Numbered from the stretch's first letter, positions 34,282 to 42,292 are shown. The stretch is DNA of 64,000 nucleotides from a virus (IMGVR_UViG_3300017917_002441:62001-126000); one strand, 5' to 3'. Program-made: numbers and translations. Notes: generated by a model not told the origin, from the letters alone.

Positions 34282-35868
34282 TTAACGACGTCGTTCACGA
34301 CCCAGTGTTGTAGCACTGTAGTCGGGCTCACGTGTCTTGGCGGCTTTTACGCCAGGGCCAGTCAATCTTGATCCTGATGTGACCTGATCTAACTTTTCTG
34401 TTTCGGCTTCGGCGTCTACTGGTGCCGCATCCACTGGCACATCTGTATCTTTGTTGCCGCCACCGTTGTAGCTGAAACTGATACGCCCAATAATGCCTGT
34501 TGCTGAATACACCTTTGTGGCATCTAGGCCCACAGTACCACGGAAGTCAGGCGGATACTTTGAAGTAAACCCTGTGACAGTGTAGTTACCACTTTTTTCA
34601 TTGCCATTGAGGTGTAGCTGAATAATAGGACTTACATTCAAGAACTTCAAGCAGGCTTCGCCAAACTTGGGGTCTTGGTTAACGTTTACAGCAACACGGC
34701 GAGCCAGTGCTGCCAAGGCATGATATCCGCGATTGTATCTAGGATTGTCTGTTTTGGCTTTGATGTCGCCCATGAGCTCTACTATGGCTGGATTGGTACT
34801 TTCAGCATTGGTCTTGATCATTTGCTTGATTTCTGTGCCAGTGGCCTCATCAATCAAACCTTGTTTGATACCGTACACTATGGGGAAGTCTACAGCACTG
34901 AGTTTACCGATTTCCTCAATGATTGCAACTTGTGGTTGGTAGGAATTCAGCAACGTTTCCATTTTCTTTTTACGTGCTGTTTCAACACCGTCAGAAATGT
35001 TTTTAACAGATGCGCTGGCACCTTTTTCGCCCTTGCTTGAAATGCCAATTTCCACACCACTGGGGTGAAATAGGTAACTGTCCACAAGTCCGTTGTTTTT
35101 GTCAGCTGGGAAGTTGATTTGACTGCCTTCAAAACTGCCCCTGGGGCCTAGGATATCTTTACGTGCGGCTTCTGCCCCGGCACCCATGTTCATGCCTTGT
35201 ATCAGTGCAATAGGACCAATGGTTTCGCCCAAGTCATCTCGCACAGCAGTGGCCATTTCGCCAACGTTGTCAAATGTGGGCAGTTTGCCTGTTAGCAATA
35301 CATCCATACCTGGGCGTATTTTGTCTATATGTGCCAGTTGATCTGGCGTAGTACCTGGGCGTGTGCCCATGGCAGCCACAGTGTCAGCTGGGGTAGCAAA
35401 AGTTGAGTTTGCTGGGAAGAGATCTGCTGGCTTGAGTTTGTAATATGCGCCTTTGAGACTCACTGCTTTGTTTAATTGCCAACCGCCGGGAAGGTCGTTG
35501 TTTTTCCAGAATCCAGCCATGTCTGGTTTGATTTCGTTGAAGAATCTACCAAAGTATGTTTTTTCCCCCGGCGCTGGCCCATCAAAGGTAAGTATGGCAA
35601 ATGCTTTGGTAGCCGGGCCAGGCTTGTTGCTCCAAGTTATAGCTGGGTATTGTTTGAACAACTCTACCCCTACAACAGCCATTTCATCGTAGTTGGCATA
35701 CGCACCGGGCATGCTGGGATAATATTCGGCTTTGTCAAACACAATTTCCGCAGTGGGGTTGTCTTTTGTGCCTTGGAAAAAGCTGTCGCCTTTTTCTCGG
35801 TACAATAAGCCGCGTGATTTTTCCATTAACAGTGAATCTAACCGATCTAGTATGTCTCTCATTTGCAT
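34282..35868 (-). CDS. Large phage protein, unknown
   Basis: 528 residues from MQMRDILDRLDSLL (GGAA site); ATG six bases later is an alternative. Blocks such as KTYFGRFFNEIKPDMAGFW, GISSKGEKGASASVKNI and RISFSYNGGG are readable but match no family I know. The C-terminus is a disordered acidic then Arg-rich tail (TLGRERRR). I recall similar MRDILxRL starts in T4-like aquatic phages; a virion or internal role is possible. It lies alone on the minus strand between the two clpP genes. Confidence 0.78.
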   Translation of the reverse strand: MQMRDILDRLDSLLMEKSRGLLYREKGDSFFQGTKDNPTAEIVFDKAEYYPSMPGAYANYDEMAVVGVELFKQYPAITWSNKPGPATKAFAILTFDGPAPGEKTYFGRFFNEIKPDMAGFWKNNDLPGGWQLNKAVSLKGAYYKLKPADLFPANSTFATPADTVAAMGTRPGTTPDQLAHIDKIRPGMDVLLTGKLPTFDNVGEMATAVRDDLGETIGPIALIQGMNMGAGAEAARKDILGPRGSFEGSQINFPADKNNGLVDSYLFHPSGVEIGISSKGEKGASASVKNISDGVETARKKKMETLLNSYQPQVAIIEEIGKLSAVDFPIVYGIKQGLIDEATGTEIKQMIKTNAESTNPAIVELMGDIKAKTDNPRYNRGYHALAALARRVAVNVNQDPKFGEACLKFLNVSPIIQLHLNGNEKSGNYTVTGFTSKYPPDFRGTVGLDATKVYSATGIIGRISFSYNGGGNKDTDVPVDAAPVDAEAETEKLDQVTSGSRLTGPGVKAAKTREPDYSATTLGRERRR

Positions 35869-35891
35869 AGTTCCAAAGAATATGTTATACT
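35863..35891 (+). promoter_or_regulatory. Promoter divergent from the 34282-35868 gene
   Basis: TTGCAT (35863-35868), 17-base spacer, TATACT (35886-35891). The -35 coincides with the start codon of the opposite-strand gene. Confidence 0.75.
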
Positions 35892-35915
35892 TATCTAACA
35901 CAACAAGGAGAAAAG

Positions 35916-36110
35916 ATGTTTACACCGCACTATTTCATTGACAACGTACAACAACTCAAACGCAATACTGTAGCCAGTTTAGTAAGTAATCCTGTGCTCA
36001 AGGATGAAATGCTTACTTTGATTGATGCACAAACACAATTTTACAAATCCACAGTCAATAGTTCGCTGGCAATTCTTGCCGCAACAGTCAAGACCGTTGA
36101 ACCCAAATAA
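35916..36110 (+). CDS. Small helical, phasin-like protein
   Basis: 64 residues (MFTPHYFIDNVQQLKRNTVA..., TQFYKSTVNSSLAILAATVK). The helical pattern resembles the phasin family but is short. AAGGAG site; leads into clpP. Confidence 0.68.
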   Translation: MFTPHYFIDNVQQLKRNTVASLVSNPVLKDEMLTLIDAQTQFYKSTVNSSLAILAATVKTVEPK

Positions 36111-36122
36111 CAAGGAAACCCT

Positions 36123-36713
36123 GTGCCTAATCTAGTACCCATTGTTCTTGAACAAACCTCCAAAGGTGAACGCAGTTACGACATCTATAGCCGTTTGCTG
36201 AAAGACCGCATTATCATGCTGGACAACGAAGTCAGTGAGCACAGCGCCAGCTTGATTGTAGCTCAATTGTTGTTTCTTGAAAGCGAAGATCCCGACAAAG
36301 ACATTAGCTTTTACATCAACTCTCCTGGCGGCGTAGTCACAGCAGGTATGGCAATTTACGATACCATGCAGTTTATCAAGCCCGATGTACAGACCATTGT
36401 CATGGGACAGGCCTGCTCCATGGGTTCGTTGTTGGCGCAAGCCGGAGCCCCGGGCAAACGCATGATACTGCCCAATGCCAGACACATGATTCATCAGCCC
36501 AGCGGTGGTGCTCGTGGACAAGCCACAGACATACAGATTCAAGCTCAAGAAATACTCAAAATGAAAAAGAACTTGACAGAAGTTTATGTCAAACATAACT
36601 CAGCTGACAAAACATTTGAACAGCTCAGTGCTGACATGGAACGCGATTTCTTTATGAGTGCAGAAGAAGCAGTGGCCTATGGGTTAGCAGACAAGATTAT
36701 TGACAAACGCTGA
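36123..36713 (+). CDS. clpP: ClpP peptidase, canonical
   Basis: 196 residues, GTG start. [19 protein letters not shown], the nucleophile [14 protein letters not shown], the His block MIHQPSGG and the Asp block [17 protein letters not shown] are all canonical. It has no long propeptide. It should assemble tetradecamers with ClpX or ClpA. TGATG-type overlap with the next gene. Confidence 0.96.
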   Translation: MPNLVPIVLEQTSKGERSYDIYSRLLKDRIIMLDNEVSEHSASLIVAQLLFLESEDPDKDISFYINSPGGVVTAGMAIYDTMQFIKPDVQTIVMGQACSMGSLLAQAGAPGKRMILPNARHMIHQPSGGARGQATDIQIQAQEILKMKKNLTEVYVKHNSADKTFEQLSADMERDFFMSAEEAVAYGLADKIIDKR

Positions 36714-37852
36714 TGTTTTTCCATATAGACAAACAATCACAAGAGAATTACCCCTGTCACTGGCAGCTGGGTAATTTTTCTATCAGTACTGACACCGGAT
36801 GGCAGCTTGCTCAAGCCGGAGACCGTGTAGTTTTATACAAAGGTTATGTTGACAATGGCCCTATAGAATCTTTTCTAGAACAAATAGTACAGCAGGTCAC
36901 TCCCCAGTTAACTGGTAATTTTTGTTTGCTCACGCTAGATCAAGGCAAAGTTTGCATCAAAACGGATCTATATCGAAGTTTTCCCATTTACATTGGCAAC
37001 CACAATGTCAATAACTTGATCCCGCAGGATCGCATTGCATGGTGTGATAGCCTGGTCACTGTAGACAATGATTTTTGTGTCACTGAAAACAAGTTTGATG
37101 TGATTGGTAATACAGAAATCAAAATCAGTGCCATTGATGACATTGATGCTCGGCTGACCAAAAAAGTGCAACAATTTGGTCAACAAGTCAGCCAACCCAT
37201 AAAGATTTTTTTAAGTGGTGGAGTGGACACGCTGTTGGTGTATAGTTACGTAAAAAAATTACAAATACCACATGAACTGGTTTGGAATCAGCACTGTGAT
37301 TTAGACTGGTTCACGTTGCAAAATCACAGCGAAATGCAAAAACACTGGGGCTATACTCAGATACACTATTGGAAAGATTCAACTGTGCTGGCATCGGGCG
37401 CACCTGGCGATGAATTTACGTTGCGTAGTCCAACCACAGCCAACTGGTATTTGTTGCACCATGGTACCAATATTTTAGATTTGTTGTTGGACTATCCCTC
37501 CTGTTTGCATCGTGAATATTTTACCAGGTACACAGATGCACTTCGGCAACAAATACAAAGTTACAAACCCGCTGACAGTGATGCTGATTTAGTCTGGAAA
37601 TTGTGTAACAATGTATCAAATGACTGGCAACATTGGCACATTGGTAAAACTTTGACCTGGACGCCTTTGCGTGATTTGGAGTTGTTCAAAATGTTTTTGT
37701 CATTGCCTCGGGAACTAGCCACACAACAGATTATGGACAGTGCGGTCAGCAAAACCTTGATTGAGCGCAATAGTCCCGGTCTGACCGCTGTGCTCAGTGA
37801 TCAAAAAAATCATGGAAACTTCATGAAAAACTTGACAAAAATACTACAATAA
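36713..37852 (+). CDS. Asparagine-synthase-like PP-loop protein
   Basis: 379 residues. The PP-loop ATP site is FLSGGVDTLLVYSYV (SGGxDS variant). The N-terminal third resembles an Ntn amidotransferase fold (LTGNFCLLTLDQGKVCIKTD, then RSFPIYIG) but lacks the N-terminal catalytic Cys after Met, so free ammonia or another nucleophile may be used. LRDLELFKMFLSLP fits the C-terminal AsnB helix. The product is unknown. Confidence 0.78.
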   Translation: MFFHIDKQSQENYPCHWQLGNFSISTDTGWQLAQAGDRVVLYKGYVDNGPIESFLEQIVQQVTPQLTGNFCLLTLDQGKVCIKTDLYRSFPIYIGNHNVNNLIPQDRIAWCDSLVTVDNDFCVTENKFDVIGNTEIKISAIDDIDARLTKKVQQFGQQVSQPIKIFLSGGVDTLLVYSYVKKLQIPHELVWNQHCDLDWFTLQNHSEMQKHWGYTQIHYWKDSTVLASGAPGDEFTLRSPTTANWYLLHHGTNILDLLLDYPSCLHREYFTRYTDALRQQIQSYKPADSDADLVWKLCNNVSNDWQHWHIGKTLTWTPLRDLELFKMFLSLPRELATQQIMDSAVSKTLIERNSPGLTAVLSDQKNHGNFMKNLTKILQ

Positions 37853-37874
37853 AATCAATGACTTAGCAACGTAT
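37853..37874 (+). repeat. Repeat AATCAATGACTTAGC, copy A
   Basis: AATCAATGACTTAGC plus AACGTAT just after the stop of the previous gene and ten bases before a promoter. Copies recur at 38570 (direct) and 38531 (inverted). Confidence 0.7.
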
Positions 37875-37883
37875 TTTTGTTGG

Positions 37884-37912
37884 TTGACCAAAAAACCCCA
37901 TTTTGCTACAAT
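37884..37912 (+). promoter_or_regulatory. Sigma70-type phage promoter (family copy)
   Basis: TTGACC (37884-37889), 17-base spacer ending CCCCATTTTGC, TACAAT (37907-37912). Confidence 0.88.
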
Positions 37913-37941
37913 AGAGTTACTGTGTTAAACAAGGAGCCAAA

Positions 37942-38283
37942 ATGGAATACACTGTAGAGCAAGTCAAAGCAATCGTGGCCGAAGCCCGCGAAGAAGCAAA
38001 AAAGGCCGCTGATGAGTTTTTCCAAAAAAAATTGGGAGGCCAAGATCAGTATGCTTGTGGGTTTGCCTGGGTCAATATCTACGGCGTCAAAGGCAACACC
38101 AAGCTGGGCAAAACTCTCAAAGCCGCTGGTCTCAAACAAGACTATACCAAGGCGTTTAGCATCTGGAATCCCAGCGAACACAATTGCCAAAATATCGATA
38201 CCAAAGAAGCTGGCGCCAATGCCGCGGCCAAGGTGTTTGAGAAATATGGTTTTCGTGCCTATGCTGGTTCACGTTTGGATTAA
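37942..38283 (+). CDS. Conserved phage protein
   Basis: 113 residues: N-terminal helix with EAREEAKKAADEFFQKK, then YACGFAWVNIYGVKGNT and a glycine-rich end. AAGGAG site. Function unknown. Confidence 0.8.
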   Translation: MEYTVEQVKAIVAEAREEAKKAADEFFQKKLGGQDQYACGFAWVNIYGVKGNTKLGKTLKAAGLKQDYTKAFSIWNPSEHNCQNIDTKEAGANAAAKVFEKYGFRAYAGSRLD

Positions 38284-38292
38284 GGGGAGATC

Positions 38293-38457
38293 ATGACTGT
38301 AAATGACCTGCGCGAACAAATCTCAGTCCTAGATGACACTGAGCTTTGGAATCAACTTGAGCTTTACCAAGGCCTGCAAAGTCGTGGTGTACGCGATGAA
38401 ATCATGCTCACACTGTTGGAAGACGAGACCTACAGCCGGACAGAATTAGACATTTAG
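38293..38457 (+). CDS. Small acidic protein
   Basis: 54 residues (MTVNDLREQISVLDDTELWN..., EDETYSRTELDI). AGGGGAGA site. Unknown function. Confidence 0.65.
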   Translation: MTVNDLREQISVLDDTELWNQLELYQGLQSRGVRDEIMLTLLEDETYSRTELDI

Positions 38458-38470
38458 TCTCCGCCCTGGT

Positions 38471-38584
38471 CCAATCTGGGCAGATGCTAGGCATCCTAAG
38501 TCCTAAATCCAGGATAAAGATTGGTAACGTGCTAAGTCATTGATTTCTAAAGGAAAATTTTTCTAATAGAATCAATGACTTAGC
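38471..38584 (+). ncRNA. Structured intergenic element
   Basis: No gene in 38458-38657. CCAATCT (38471) pairs with AGATTGG (38518) around two smaller hairpins (ATGC-TAG-GCAT; ATCCT/AGGAT). Directly after, GCTAAGTCATTGATT (38531) pairs with AATCAATGACTTAGC (38570), 15 perfect pairs with a 24-base loop. Could be a small RNA, a processed 3' end or a protein-binding site. Confidence 0.5.
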
Positions 38585-38598
38585 TACGTATAAAACAG

Positions 38599-38627
38599 TT
38601 GACCAAAAATGCCCAATTTGCTATAAT
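38599..38627 (+). promoter_or_regulatory. Sigma70-type phage promoter (family copy)
   Basis: TTGACC (38599-38604), 17-base spacer ending GCCCAATTTGC, TATAAT (38622-38627), leader ATAGGTATAGTGAAC. Confidence 0.93.
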
Positions 38628-38657
38628 ATAGGTATAGTGAACGAAAAGGAGCAAGCA

Positions 38658-39035
38658 ATGAGTGAGCAATTCAAGAGCTGGGAAGAACTGAGTCGCAAAG
38701 AGCAGTTGGCCGCTACTCACTATGATTTTTACAAAGACGTTCATGGCATCCGCCCACGTTGGATGAACTATGACGACATGACCGAAGCCGAGCTCGAAGC
38801 CGAACTTGAGCAGTTGGGTCGTGAAAGCGAAATCCAAGCTCGCGAAGAGCAGTGCCAACAAGAAGCCGCGGCTCATGATTTTGAAACTCGTGTGCAGATG
38901 TTGTTGGGCGCAGGTGCCAAGACACGTGAGCAAGCTATTAAATGGATACACGAAGCCGAAGGTTCGGATGGTGACGATGAGTACTTGTGCTTCTTGCTAG
39001 GTTTACGATATGGTTATTTTAGGAAGGCGGCCTAA
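38658..39035 (+). CDS. Conserved phage protein (MSEQFKSWEEL)
   Basis: 125 residues from ATG 38658 (AAAAGGAG site). KEQLAATHYDFYKDVHGIRP is a block I associate with small phage proteins; the middle is a long acidic helix. Overlaps the next gene by one base. Confidence 0.8.
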   Translation: MSEQFKSWEELSRKEQLAATHYDFYKDVHGIRPRWMNYDDMTEAELEAELEQLGRESEIQAREEQCQQEAAAHDFETRVQMLLGAGAKTREQAIKWIHEAEGSDGDDEYLCFLLGLRYGYFRKAA

Positions 39036-39220
39036 TGGACAAGAAGAAATTGTATAGCATACGTTATACCTTGAGCCCAGATCAGATCATGACCTTTGTG
39101 GGCGGCTTACACGGCATGCAGGCCGATATGATCGAAGAGGTTGTGGCTCGTAAGGAAAAAGAGGGATTCCCCGAAGCCACCGCAGTTATTGAACACATCA
39201 AGTCACTGGATAAGAAATGA
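39035..39220 (+). CDS. Small phage protein
   Basis: 61 residues, MDKKKLYSIRYTLSPDQIM..., ending IKSLDKK. Starts on the last base of the previous stop (TAATG); four-base overlap with the next gene. Confidence 0.75.
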   Translation: MDKKKLYSIRYTLSPDQIMTFVGGLHGMQADMIEEVVARKEKEGFPEATAVIEHIKSLDKK

Positions 39221-39573
39221 AAATTTTTCAAGAAGTTACTAGCTGGGCCGACGTTGCAGTGCCTCCCAACCATGTGTATCTCATGGACGGTGACAAGGCC
39301 TATGCATACGTGCCCTGGGGCAAAGGTAAGCCGCAGTACTTCAAGAATTTCATTAGGCTTGATCGACGCGGCCGCAAGTTTGTAGAAGTTAAACAAGACA
39401 CTTGGGGATTCAAGTTTGATGCAGAGCCACAAGGCCGTAGTTGGACAGTAAAAGGTAGCAAAGGCGACGAGTATCATGTCACAGAAAACAGTGGAGATTT
39501 CCAGTGTACGTGTACCGGCTTTAGGTTCCGCGGAGCCTGTAAGCACATCGAAAGTATTCGTCAAGCGGTTTGA
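39217..39573 (+). CDS. SWIM zinc-finger-like phage protein
   Basis: 118 residues. The C-terminus CTCTGFRFRGACKHI gives the SWIM pattern C-x-C-x(n)-C-x-H, a zinc-binding module for DNA or protein contacts. The N-terminal part is beta-rich. Overlaps on both sides. Confidence 0.82.
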   Translation: MKIFQEVTSWADVAVPPNHVYLMDGDKAYAYVPWGKGKPQYFKNFIRLDRRGRKFVEVKQDTWGFKFDAEPQGRSWTVKGSKGDEYHVTENSGDFQCTCTGFRFRGACKHIESIRQAV

Positions 39574-39583
39574 CAGCGTTTCA

Positions 39584-39730
39584 ATGGAACAGTGGGGCGA
39601 GATGCGTGATTGGTGCTACAACAATCTCTACCACGGTGGTTACTATGAGCCCAACTGGCATCATCAATACCCCAGTTTCTATTTCACAGACGAAAAGGAA
39701 TATACTCTGTTCTTGTTGAGGTGGGCATGA
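39584..39730 (+). CDS. Small phage protein with C-terminal F-x-LRW motif
   Basis: 48 residues from ATG 39584 (no clear ribosome site; the frame is open upstream inside the previous gene). It ends FTDEKEYTLFLLRWA, a motif shared with the 39727 and 46909 proteins. Confidence 0.6.
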   Translation: MEQWGEMRDWCYNNLYHGGYYEPNWHHQYPSFYFTDEKEYTLFLLRWA

Positions 39731-39930
39731 TAAAGAAACAATATCACAGAATGACTCCAGGTTATTTCTACAACTTTGTCAACAGTCAAAAAGATATGGA
39801 TTCCTATATTGAAGATGGGTTGCGTCCATATAAGGCCACTTTGGGAAAGAGTAAGAATCGTAACTACAAGTTAAATGTAAAATGGCATGATCTAAAGATG
39901 TATGCAATATTTGTGTTGAGGTGGTCATGA
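39727..39930 (+). CDS. Small phage protein with C-terminal F-x-LRW motif
   Basis: 67 residues starting by ATGA overlap, basic, ending WHDLKMYAIFVLRWS. Probably a diverged paralogue of its upstream neighbour. Unknown function. Confidence 0.72.
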   Translation: MIKKQYHRMTPGYFYNFVNSQKDMDSYIEDGLRPYKATLGKSKNRNYKLNVKWHDLKMYAIFVLRWS

Positions 39931-40217
39931 ACATTCAATATCGCTTTATAGGGTGGTGCAGGGACGAGCTTAAAAACGCCGACAAGGTCTGGGGTGCCAT
40001 TGCCATCAGCAACAACAAATGCATTACCTTCTGGGGGCGTCGCGGCAAAGCTCTTCAAACCAAGGTGGTCAATGATGACTGGGACCTTGACCGGCTGATC
40101 AACAAAAAACGCGACAAAGGATACCGCAGTGTTGACCAACAGCACTTGGAACGTGTGTATCCCGAATTCCAAAGTGACTTGGAACGTACCGCAGTTTGGG
40201 GGATGTTGCGGGCATAA
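39927..40217 (+). CDS. WGR-domain-like phage protein
   Basis: 96 residues, ATGA overlap. KVWGAIAISNNKCITFWGRRGKALQ resembles the WGR domain (Trp-Gly-Arg core) of PARP-associated and bacterial proteins that bind DNA. Otherwise unknown. Confidence 0.78.
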   Translation: MNIQYRFIGWCRDELKNADKVWGAIAISNNKCITFWGRRGKALQTKVVNDDWDLDRLINKKRDKGYRSVDQQHLERVYPEFQSDLERTAVWGMLRA

Positions 40218-40219
40218 AA

Positions 40220-40245
40220 AAATCTGGGGAGTTACCCCCAGATTT
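40220..40245 (-). terminator. Terminator for minus-strand genes
   Basis: AAATCTGGGG pairs with CCCCAGATTT; on the minus strand the stem is followed by a seven-T run, on the plus strand it is not. The stop of the 40232 gene lies inside it. Confidence 0.82.
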
Positions 40246-40405
40246 CTCGGTACTTCTGTAAAGCCAATTGTCTGGCCATGTACAATCTTAACTTGACATA
40301 ATCTGAAAGTTCTTCCTCGTCCACCAAGTCAGGTCGCCGGTAACTGCGATGTACTGCATCAGCAAACTCAATTTCAACTTCACAATCTTCAAATTCGAGT
40401 ATTAT
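40232..40405 (-). CDS. Small acidic phage protein, start unclear
   Basis: 57 codons that look truly coding (EVEIEFADAVHRSYRRP, DYVKLRLYMARQLALQKYRE). No ATG, GTG or TTG precedes the conserved-looking part. The plausible start is ATA at 40403-40405; otherwise a +1 slip from the upstream 60-codon gene or a sequencing error must be assumed. Confidence 0.55.
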   Translation of the reverse strand: MILEFEDCEVEIEFADAVHRSYRRPDLVDEEELSDYVKLRLYMARQLALQKYREIWG

Positions 40406-40418
40406 GGCCTGAGTTGGA

Positions 40419-40601
40419 TTACTTCTTAGCAGGCTCGGCTTTTTTAGCGTCGCTTTTGGCAGCTGGGGCCTGTGCTGTGGCTGGTGCTGGGGCACTAGCG
40501 GCAGGCTTGGCTTCCACCTTTTTTTCTTCTTTCTTGACAGGTGCTTGAGCAAAAGCAGACATTGCAAACACGGATGCTACGATAGCGATAAATGATTTCA
40601 T
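40419..40601 (-). CDS. Small exported Ala/Lys/Pro-rich protein
   Basis: 60 residues: signal peptide MKSFIAIVASVFAMSAFAQA, then a disordered KK/AP-rich tail ending KKAEPAKK. Ribosome site AAGGAAA. A periplasmic polycation is the simplest reading; role unknown. Confidence 0.75.
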   Translation of the reverse strand: MKSFIAIVASVFAMSAFAQAPVKKEEKKVEAKPAASAPAPATAQAPAAKSDAKKAEPAKK

Positions 40602-40682
40602 TTCAATTTCCTTTTTAAAAGCACAGAACAAATACGCCCTGTGTAATAATATAACGCCTGGCCAGCCAAAAGAGTTGACACA

Positions 40683-40702
40683 ATTTGGTAATTTTGCCAA
40701 AT
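40683..40702. promoter_or_regulatory. Palindromic operator candidate
   Basis: ATTTGG and CCAAAT flank eight bases, immediately upstream of the -35 of the 40783 gene. Could bind that gene's own HTH product. Confidence 0.4.
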
Positions 40703-40705
40703 GTA

Positions 40706-40734
40706 TTGCATGTGCTTCAACATTGTTATACAAT
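40706..40734 (+). promoter_or_regulatory. Promoter of the HTH gene with 5' hairpin
   Basis: TTGCAT (40706-40711), 17-base spacer, TACAAT (40729-40734). The transcript would begin about two bases before GCTGT-GAGA-ACAGC (40743-40756), a stem with a GNRA-type loop. Confidence 0.75.
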
Positions 40735-40782
40735 AATGACATGCTGTGAGAACAGCTACTTTTATGAAAGGTAATTTTTAAC

Positions 40783-41052
40783 ATGATGCGATTTAACGAA
40801 GATACAAAGACTTACAAGCTTTTTACAGCTCTCCACAGTGGCGAGACTGTTACTGCTAGTCAAGCTGCCAAGCGATTTGGCATTAAAAACATTTCGGCCG
40901 AAGTTAGCCGTATTCGCCAAGCTGGTTTTGCAGTTTATGCCAACAGCCGTACAGCCGGCAATGGTGTCAAGGTAACCGAGTACACAATCGGTAAGCCAAG
41001 CCGCAAGATCGTTGCCGCTGGCTACAGAGCTCTTGCAATGGGCTTGGTTTAA
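40783..41052 (+). CDS. HTH DNA-binding phage protein
   Basis: 89 residues. VTASQAAKRFGIKNISAEVSR reads as a helix-turn-helix, followed by a winged strand pair (AVYANSRTAGNGVKVTEYTI). Its leader holds a 5' hairpin and an upstream palindrome. Likely a phage transcription regulator. Confidence 0.85.
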   Translation: MMRFNEDTKTYKLFTALHSGETVTASQAAKRFGIKNISAEVSRIRQAGFAVYANSRTAGNGVKVTEYTIGKPSRKIVAAGYRALAMGLV

Positions 41053-41092
41053 TAACTGTCGCTGTCCAAATCCCACTGGACACCGGTTACTC

Positions 41093-41116
41093 AAAGGCCG
41101 CATTGACGGCCTTTTT
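41093..41116 (+). terminator. Rho-independent terminator
   Basis: AAAGGCCG pairs with CGGCCTTT around CATTGA, ending in TTTTT. The next -35 (TTGACC) starts two bases later. Confidence 0.9.
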
Positions 41117-41118
41117 AT

Positions 41119-41147
41119 TTGACCATTTATTCTAGAACCTGTATAAT
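41119..41147 (+). promoter_or_regulatory. Promoter giving a leaderless transcript
   Basis: TTGACC (41119-41124), 17-base spacer, TATAAT (41142-41147), six bases, ATG 41154. Confidence 0.88.
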
Positions 41148-41153
41148 TGATAC

Positions 41154-41609
41154 ATGCTTAAAAAATTAATGCAACGATTGGGACGGCATCGTGTTATCAA
41201 GGACCGTCAAGACAATGAACCTTACTTGGAAAGGTATTACCTTTTTCTCAAAGATCGCAAGCGGTTCCCGTTTAATGTATTCTTACACAAGTTCCTCAAA
41301 GGAGATCCAGACGATGTACATGATCACCCATGGCCCTATTGTACTCTCATTCTTGCGGGCGGCTATTATGAGTGGGTTCCGCAGTTTAACGCAGACGGTA
41401 CTAAAAATTGCGAGGTTCGGTATTGGCGCGGGCCCGGACACTTTCGTCATTGCAGTGCCAACAGTTATCACCGTATTGAACTCAAACCCGGTGTAACAGC
41501 ATGGACATTATTCATGCCCGGCCCACAGCGTCGAGATTGGGGTTTCTGGGTAAACGATGAATGGGTACAACACGAGCAGTATTTTGACATGAGAAAGGCA
41601 GAGAAATGA
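41154..41609 (+). CDS. Cupin-like phage protein, leaderless gene
   Basis: 151 residues. GDPDDVHDHPWPYCTLILAGGY and the later NSYHRIELKPGVTAW fit cupin motifs 1 and 2 (His/Glu metal ligands). Substrate unknown. No ribosome site; +1 coincides with the ATG. ATGA overlap with the next gene. Confidence 0.83.
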   Translation: MLKKLMQRLGRHRVIKDRQDNEPYLERYYLFLKDRKRFPFNVFLHKFLKGDPDDVHDHPWPYCTLILAGGYYEWVPQFNADGTKNCEVRYWRGPGHFRHCSANSYHRIELKPGVTAWTLFMPGPQRRDWGFWVNDEWVQHEQYFDMRKAEK

Positions 41610-41926
41610 AGTGGTTTGATCGTTGGTTTTATCGCAAAGCCAAGTGGGCTTGGGAAAATAGGGATGAAATAGAAGCTGATGTGCCAAGCTCTATTACCAG
41701 AGCCAGTAGAGGAAATCGTCTCGTCGCTGTGGAAGAAGATGTCAGCTGGGGCGATGGGTTGCGTATTCAAGTTCATCGTGTGCATGGTGGGCATGTTGTT
41801 ACGTTTAGGCATTATGATCGCAAAACTGATCGAAACAATGATCAACACTACATTATCAATGCTGATTCAGACTTTAACCAAGAGCTTGGCAAGTTGATCA
41901 CTATGGAATCTATGCGGCATAACTAA
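41606..41926 (+). CDS. Phage protein, unknown
   Basis: 106 residues starting MKWFDRWFYRKAKWAWENRD, with HVVTFRHYDRKTDRNN later. No domain recognised; the compact basic/aromatic start is common in small phage proteins. Confidence 0.76.
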   Translation: MKWFDRWFYRKAKWAWENRDEIEADVPSSITRASRGNRLVAVEEDVSWGDGLRIQVHRVHGGHVVTFRHYDRKTDRNNDQHYIINADSDFNQELGKLITMESMRHN

Positions 41927-41935
41927 GGAACTGAC

Positions 41936-42292
41936 ATGGATATTTTGGCTGGTATTGCAATTGGTATTGCACTGTGCGTGATTTGGTTTGTTTGGACAGC
42001 CAACCGTGTGATTGCAAAATTGGAACGTGAAGTGACAGCTGAGCTGGTGGAAAAAGCCAGCGACAAAATGGTGGGTCTTGTGGTTGAACGTGTCAGCAAT
42101 ACCATTTATTGCTACAGTGAGAAAGACAACGAGTTTGTGTGTCAAGGCACTACGCTGGAAGAACTTCGTACTGCATTCAAACAGAGATTTCCTGATCGTA
42201 CAGGATACATTGCCGGTGGTGACCCCGACACTGTAGAAAATTTAAAGAAACAATTGGAGTTGGTAAAAAATGAAAATAGCACTGGCATCTGA
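41936..42292 (+). CDS. Small membrane-anchored protein
   Basis: 118 residues with one N-terminal membrane helix (ILAGIAIGIALCVIWFVW), then a charged cytoplasmic region. Overlaps the phosphoesterase gene by 23 bases. Confidence 0.75.
   Translation: MDILAGIAIGIALCVIWFVWTANRVIAKLEREVTAELVEKASDKMVGLVVERVSNTIYCYSEKDNEFVCQGTTLEELRTAFKQRFPDRTGYIAGGDPDTVENLKKQLELVKNENSTGI

Noticed and set aside
40675-40703. Promoter with TTGACA at 40675
   Set aside because: No -10 hexamer is found 16-18 bases downstream; TTGCAT at 40706 with TACAAT fits better.
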